A DNA stretch of 64,000 nt from Stictocephala bisonia. Lineage: Eukaryota; Arthropoda; Insecta; Hemiptera; Membracidae. The translations under genes were made by a program, and so were the position numbers. The notes beneath the pieces are model-generated. The model ran no database searches. It saw nothing but the letters and a program-made list of their open reading frames with translations, and was not told the origin of the DNA. Every line of letters starts with the position of its first letter. Position 1 is the first letter of the stretch. The stretch is taken from assembly GCA_035578905.1 (NCBI GenBank), contig JAQJVL010000291.1, positions 902,180-966,179 on the forward strand, written 5' to 3'. Below, one piece after another: positions 62,419 to 64,000 of this stretch.

Positions 62419-62965
62419 ATATGTAAAGAGTGGTAGCAATCACCCTGCAGTCACAACAGTTATTATATTGTAGCGGCAAAAAGTCAAATTATTTTGACAT
62501 CCCCTTTACAGAATATTGAACGTTTACTGCATTATGCAATAGAAGCCAATGACAAAAAGAGAGTAACATACCAGTCCAATATCTGAAACTGATAATGCAT
62601 CATGGCAAACTGTTTTGTGGGAACAACAATAAGGTTAAAAGTGCTGATTGGTTACATAACATGATTATAGTTTTTAATTTTGTCATTGTATTTATAGTTT
62701 TTAATATGGTCAGGAGGTGGTATGGATATATGGTTCATGTGTTTTTAGTGCTTTATAGTTTATTTCATTTGTAAATGAATAGTAAAGAAAATGTATAGCG
62801 AAATTCAGGACAGGCTGACAATAGCTAATGAAACGATAGATATCCTGAATCAAGAAAATATAGATTTTGCGAAGTAGTATAGTAACATTTCACTAATAAT
62901 TAATCGCATCGATTTTTAAATATGAGTTATTATGGGACCAATAAGTATCAGAAAATAAATAAAGA
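62419..62965 (+). other. ABHD12: Probable ABHD12 3' UTR with polyadenylation signals
   Basis: Unique AT-rich sequence without ORFs. Two overlapping AATAAA hexamers at 62954-62963 are the first strong polyadenylation signals after the stop codon. The extent is inferred from those signals only. Confidence 0.45.
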
Positions 62966-63426
62966 TGTATTCATGAAATATCTGTAGGAAGGCTGTAAGA
63001 CATAAGACACTGTTGCTGTGAGTTAATTGTGTTGGACTAATTTGAAACTGGAAAGGTGACAATTCACTCTGCTATCCTCTAGCTCCAGTTGCCAACAATG
63101 ATGAATGTTTACAGACGGGGAATTGGTTCGAATGTGATTAAGCTTTTCTGTCTTCTAATTTAACAGCCTCTGATTATAGTACAGTTAAATAATTGATCAC
63201 CAATCTATGCAACATTAGACAAATCTAAAATTATTTTATAAGATTAATGTATAACAACAGATAACAAATAAATACATATTTTCAACAAAGCACATTATCA
63301 ATTCTGCACGAATTATAATGTTTTCACAGCAATATGAATGTCAATGTATTCTTTACAAACAAATTTAAAAAAAGGAAACAATCTATGTCTTGGGGTATAA
63401 TGAGTAGAGCTTTTACTCTACCAATA
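62966..63426. other. Intergenic stretch, nothing recognised
   Basis: AT-rich, no ORF with a motif, no transposon ends seen. Confidence 0.5.
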
Positions 63427-63715
63427 CCACTCCACATGCATGGGTGGGTCTATACCAATGTACGTTTATGGGTGGGTGGGTAGGTCAATACCACTGCACA
63501 TGCATGGGTGGGTGGGTGGGTCGATACTACTGCATGTGTATGGGTGGGCAGGTGGGTCAATACCACTGCACGTGAATGGGTGGGTATTAGCCTACATCTA
63601 AAACTAAAATGTGTAGTCGTATTGGTCCACCCATACACCCTTACACGTGCAGTGGTGTTGGATTAAGAAATGCACAATACCACTGTACTTATAGGGGTGG
63701 GTAATAATACTGGTA
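63427..63715 (+). repeat. Minisatellite with an internal inversion and G-quadruplex motif
   Basis: Units of CAATACCACTGCACATGCAT then GGGTGGGTGGG, four or five in one orientation, followed by one inverted unit (GGTCCACCCATACACCC, near 63629) and one more forward unit. GGGTGGGTGGGTGGG at 63506-63520 has four G3 runs with single-base loops, a textbook G-quadruplex sequence. Same family as 43800-44150. Confidence 0.9.
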
Positions 63716-64000
63716 GTTCAGTTATTCTCTTCCGTTCCTCCATCACCTAGTTATAACGTATTCTAGAGTTATTAGTATATGTACTTATCATCTTTCATAT
63801 TCTTCCTCGGGTTTATTATTTGTTCACAATAAGTCCCAACATTTTGCTGGTTATCAACTGATCATATAAGTATTCGTATATAAAAGAATCCATTAAAAAT
63901 CTACACATATAAAACAGGCACTTAAAATAGATTTTTTTAAATGACAAGAGTGTGAACTTTTAAACTATTGAGTGAAGCTGTTGGTTTATCTTATTAAGCT
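63716..64000. other. Window end, nothing recognised
   Basis: AT-rich sequence without a recognisable gene or element. Confidence 0.5.

Overview
The window looks like AT-rich animal nuclear DNA, most likely from an insect. The reasons are spliced genes with GT-AG introns, a tRNA-derived SINE family, and dense relics of CR1/Jockey-type LINEs, mariner, Tigger/pogo, PIF/Harbinger, piggyBac-like and hAT-like elements. The mix resembles a large hemipteran genome such as a leafhopper or sharpshooter, but that is an impression I cannot test here.

One host gene dominates: a plus-strand ABHD12 orthologue (lysophosphatidylserine-type serine hydrolase) spread over about 50.5 kb, 11925-62418. I assembled ten coding exons by hand. 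All junctions are GT-AG, phases agree throughout, and the joined CDS is 1152 nt (383 aa). It carries a cytosolic N-terminus, one membrane anchor, an HGNAG motif, a GHSLG nucleophile elbow, the HAEDD acid and the LGHKFIY histidine. A possible alternative first exon (17883-17965) has the same splice phase.

Layout. 1-3390: nothing recognised. 3391-5279: 21 copies of a 90-bp satellite. 5545-5754: hairpin element. 8783-10278: piggyBac-like element holding a Tigger element (9065-9967). 10619-11408: TIR element. From 11.5 kb on, everything lies in or beside ABHD12. Introns 1-4 hold a SINE relic, a hairpin MITE, a 295-bp direct repeat and a second piggyBac-like element. Introns 5-6 hold LINE relics, SINEs, hAT-like and other MITEs and a 293-bp tandem duplication. 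Intron 7 holds a LINE split by a mariner that itself contains a minisatellite. Intron 8 (13.9 kb) holds a 4.2-kb PIF/Harbinger transposon with TIRs and TSD, a decayed Tc1/IS630-like transposase, a 4.3-kb LINE whose ORF1 starts with a LEDGF/HDGF-like PWWP domain, and a 1.6-kb inverted repeat. Intron 9 holds a minisatellite, a palindromic MITE and a LINE 3' end.

The most unusual observations are: (1) the PWWP-domain LINE with tandem 58-bp monomers just upstream of ORF1, inside an intron of a transcribed gene; (2) short palindromes lying exactly where transposon reading frames break, which suggests template-switch mutation; (3) one CCCACCCATACACGTACAGTGGT minisatellite family at four loci, two of them inside transposons; (4) a 90-bp satellite whose every unit resembles a 51-nt in-frame microexon plus a 39-nt intron. 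All assignments come from reading the sequence; no database search was run.
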